A stretch of DNA of 64,000 nt, taken from assembly GCF_013170845.1 (NCBI RefSeq), contig NZ_CP033367.1, positions 4,465,001 to 4,529,000 on the forward strand, given 5' to 3'. Source of the DNA: Mesorhizobium loti R88b (GTDB lineage Bacteria > Pseudomonadota > Alphaproteobacteria > Rhizobiales > Rhizobiaceae). The translations under genes and the position numbers were made by a program. Below are positions 62,844 to 64,000 of this stretch, piece after piece (position 1 is the first letter of the stretch; every line of letters starts with the position of its first letter). Below the pieces are notes generated by a model that was not told the DNA's origin, did no database searches, and saw only the letters and a list, made by a program, of their open reading frames with translations.

Positions 62844-63131
62844 AATATTAAGGCACTGAAAGAAGGCCGGCGCGCTTCTGCTGGGAGCTGCCTGAATGGC
62901 GCCGGCCAGACGGTCCTCTTTCAGGTCCGCCGCACCTCAGACATAGCTGAGTCTTTCCGTAACGTCATGTCGAGTTGTGCAAACGCCTTAAGACTAGGCG
63001 AAAACGCCTATTCCGGCGGAACAAAAAATGCGAAAATATCTAGTAAAATCAATGACTTGACTCCATCTGAACCTAGGCGCGTCGTGGTTTGCATGGCCGA
63101 ATGGCGGTTAGTTGTTTTCAGAGGAAATAGT

Positions 63132-63320
63132 ATGACCGACTTTGAGGGGAATGCCGTTCTGGTTAGGGGCCTGTATCGGGGGTCGCAAGTTGCTCGGATT
63201 GACGAAAGAGGCCGACCGTTGGACTGGCAGTTGGCTGACGACCATGCGGGCGCAGTTGCTCTGGCGCAGGCTCTGAAGGTGGATGCACCCGACCAACAGT
63301 TCGCTGTGTACGACACCTAG
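63132..63320 (+). CDS. Small protein of unknown function
   Basis: 62 residues starting MTDFEGNAVLVRGLYRGSQV and ending LKVDAPDQQFAVYD. AGAGGAAA at correct spacing supports this ATG over a longer frame that begins in low-GC DNA at 62967. Soluble, no signal peptide. Terminator follows 55 bases after. Unrecognised. Confidence 0.6.
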   Translation: MTDFEGNAVLVRGLYRGSQVARIDERGRPLDWQLADDHAGAVALAQALKVDAPDQQFAVYDT

Positions 63321-63374
63321 GTGGAGCCAAGATTCGCGGCAGAGTTTGCTTGAGTTCCACCATCTTGATTTGCA

Positions 63375-63396
63375 GGCCTGCTTCGGCGGGCTTTTT
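63375..63396 (+). terminator. Intrinsic terminator
   Basis: GCCTGC (63376-63381), loop TTCG, GCGGGC (63386-63391) with one G-T pair, then TTTTT. It follows the 62-residue gene and precedes the tRNA-Ser region. Confidence 0.75.
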
Positions 63397-63506
63397 CATG
63401 CAGCGAGACTGAGGCGAGGGCGGCTGGCTGGCGTAAATCGCGGCGTTAGGCCAGGGGTTATGATAACCCCAAAACTTAACCTAACTGTTTGATTTTATTG
63501 ATGGTA

Positions 63507-63596
63507 TGGCGGAGGAAGTGGGATTCGAACCCACGGTGAGCTTGCACCCACGCCGGTTTTCAAGACCGGTGCCTTAAACCGCTCGGCCATTCCTCC
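63507..63596 (-). tRNA. tRNA-Ser (UGA)
   Basis: A 90-base tRNA with encoded CCA: acceptor GGAGGAA/TTCCTCC, anticodon stem CCGGT/ACCGG with loop CTTGAAA (anticodon TGA, codon UCA), long variable arm of class II, T-loop TTCGAAT. Folded by eye. Confidence 0.95.
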
Positions 63597-63875
63597 AGTG
63601 ACTGTCCGTCACGTGGGAATGCTCTAGTGCGCCTGGCAAAGGCCTGTCAACCGGCATGCGTGAAGCGCGCACGTTTGGCGGTCGACCACCGTGCGGCCCT
63701 CATCGTCACAATGTTGCCCGGTTCCGGCCACAATCGGTTAATACCGTAATAAACAATTCCTGCGCACAAAGGATCGGGGTTCAGGGCGCCGTTGGTATTG
63801 TCGAGTGAGTGCTTTGGCTCCTCTGCTGTTCAAACGACGGCGTCTTTGATTGAGATTGTAGGGGATTTCAGGAAA

Positions 63876-64000
63876 ATGCAGGCTACGACGCATCAGCGTC
63901 TCCGTCGCGCTTCCACGCTCACGCTGATTGCCGCGTCGGCTGCCTTGCTGGCGGCTTGCGCGTCGCAGCCTGAGCCGAAGGGGATGGTCAATCCCAAGCC
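63876..64000 (+). CDS. rlpA: RlpA-like lipoprotein (start only)
   Basis: The first 41 residues: MQATTHQRLRRASTLTLIAA leads to a lipobox LLAAC at about residues 25-29, then ASQPEPKGMVNPKP. This N-terminus with a lipobox and short basic start resembles the septal-ring lytic transglycosylase RlpA of Rhizobiales, which often lies next to this tRNA-Ser. The rest is past the window end, so the domain is not seen. AGGA precedes the ATG. Confidence 0.55.
   Translation, partial: MQATTHQRLRRASTLTLIAASAALLAACASQPEPKGMVNPK

Overview
The window is GC-rich, densely coded chromosomal DNA from an alphaproteobacterium, most likely a Rhizobiales member close to Mesorhizobium. That placement is an inference from gene content: a phosphatidylcholine synthase, DUF930 and IalB-family secreted proteins, HspQ, a BacA/SbmA-type ABC exporter, a rhizobial-type palindromic repeat at 9873-9941, and the gph-rpiA-DUF2059-gor neighbourhood. 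No rRNA, CRISPR array, complete prophage or complete IS element is present. There are two tRNA genes, Val(CAC) and Ser(UGA).

Layout. 1-7.4 kb: the 3' part of a giant glycine-rich repeat autotransporter, followed at once by an IalB-family secreted protein. 7.4-8.1 kb: a scar of decayed mobile DNA (IS110 transposase tail joined to a truncated tyrosine integrase) against the 5' end of dusA. 8.1-16 kb: housekeeping genes (dusA, retropepsin-like protease, cobT, histidine kinase, thermonuclease, GST, 4Fe-4S UDG-like protein, Lrp regulator). 16-25 kb: DNA alkylation repair, a beta-hydroxyacid dehydrogenase, a polar amino acid ABC importer lacking its ATPase gene, and molybdenum cofactor genes mobA/mobB and moaA. 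25-29.4 kb: small enzymes and two divergent regulator/target pairs (MarR/hydrolase and TetR/SDR) with visible palindromic operators. 29.5-34.6 kb: an L,D-transpeptidase, then a run of small envelope or secreted proteins, ending in a 786-bp low-GC insert bounded by a 17-bp duplication of the tRNA-Val 3' end. 34.7-41 kb: gph, rpiA, DUF2059, gor, a beta-lactamase-fold hydrolase and mgtE. 41-48 kb: a BacA-like ABC transporter, FrnE-type DsbA protein, YejA-like peptide-binding protein, a second IalB protein and hspQ. 48-53 kb: a UbiH-family hydroxylase, then a same-strand run of DUF2182, DUF1326, pcs and quinone oxidoreductase. 53-58 kb: a complete BMP-type (nucleoside-like) ABC importer operon. 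58-64 kb: rimO, a TerC-family protein, DUF930, a DUF2161 nuclease-fold protein, a LysR remnant, small orphan genes, tRNA-Ser and the start of an rlpA-like lipoprotein gene.

The most interesting items are the two integration scars (dusA 5' end and tRNA-Val 3' end), the repeat autotransporter with its graded Ile-to-Val repeats, the DUF2182/DUF1326 cysteine-rich pair beside phosphatidylcholine synthase, and the operator architectures of the TetR and MarR pairs. Function calls rest on reading motifs and family resemblance by eye; no database search was run.
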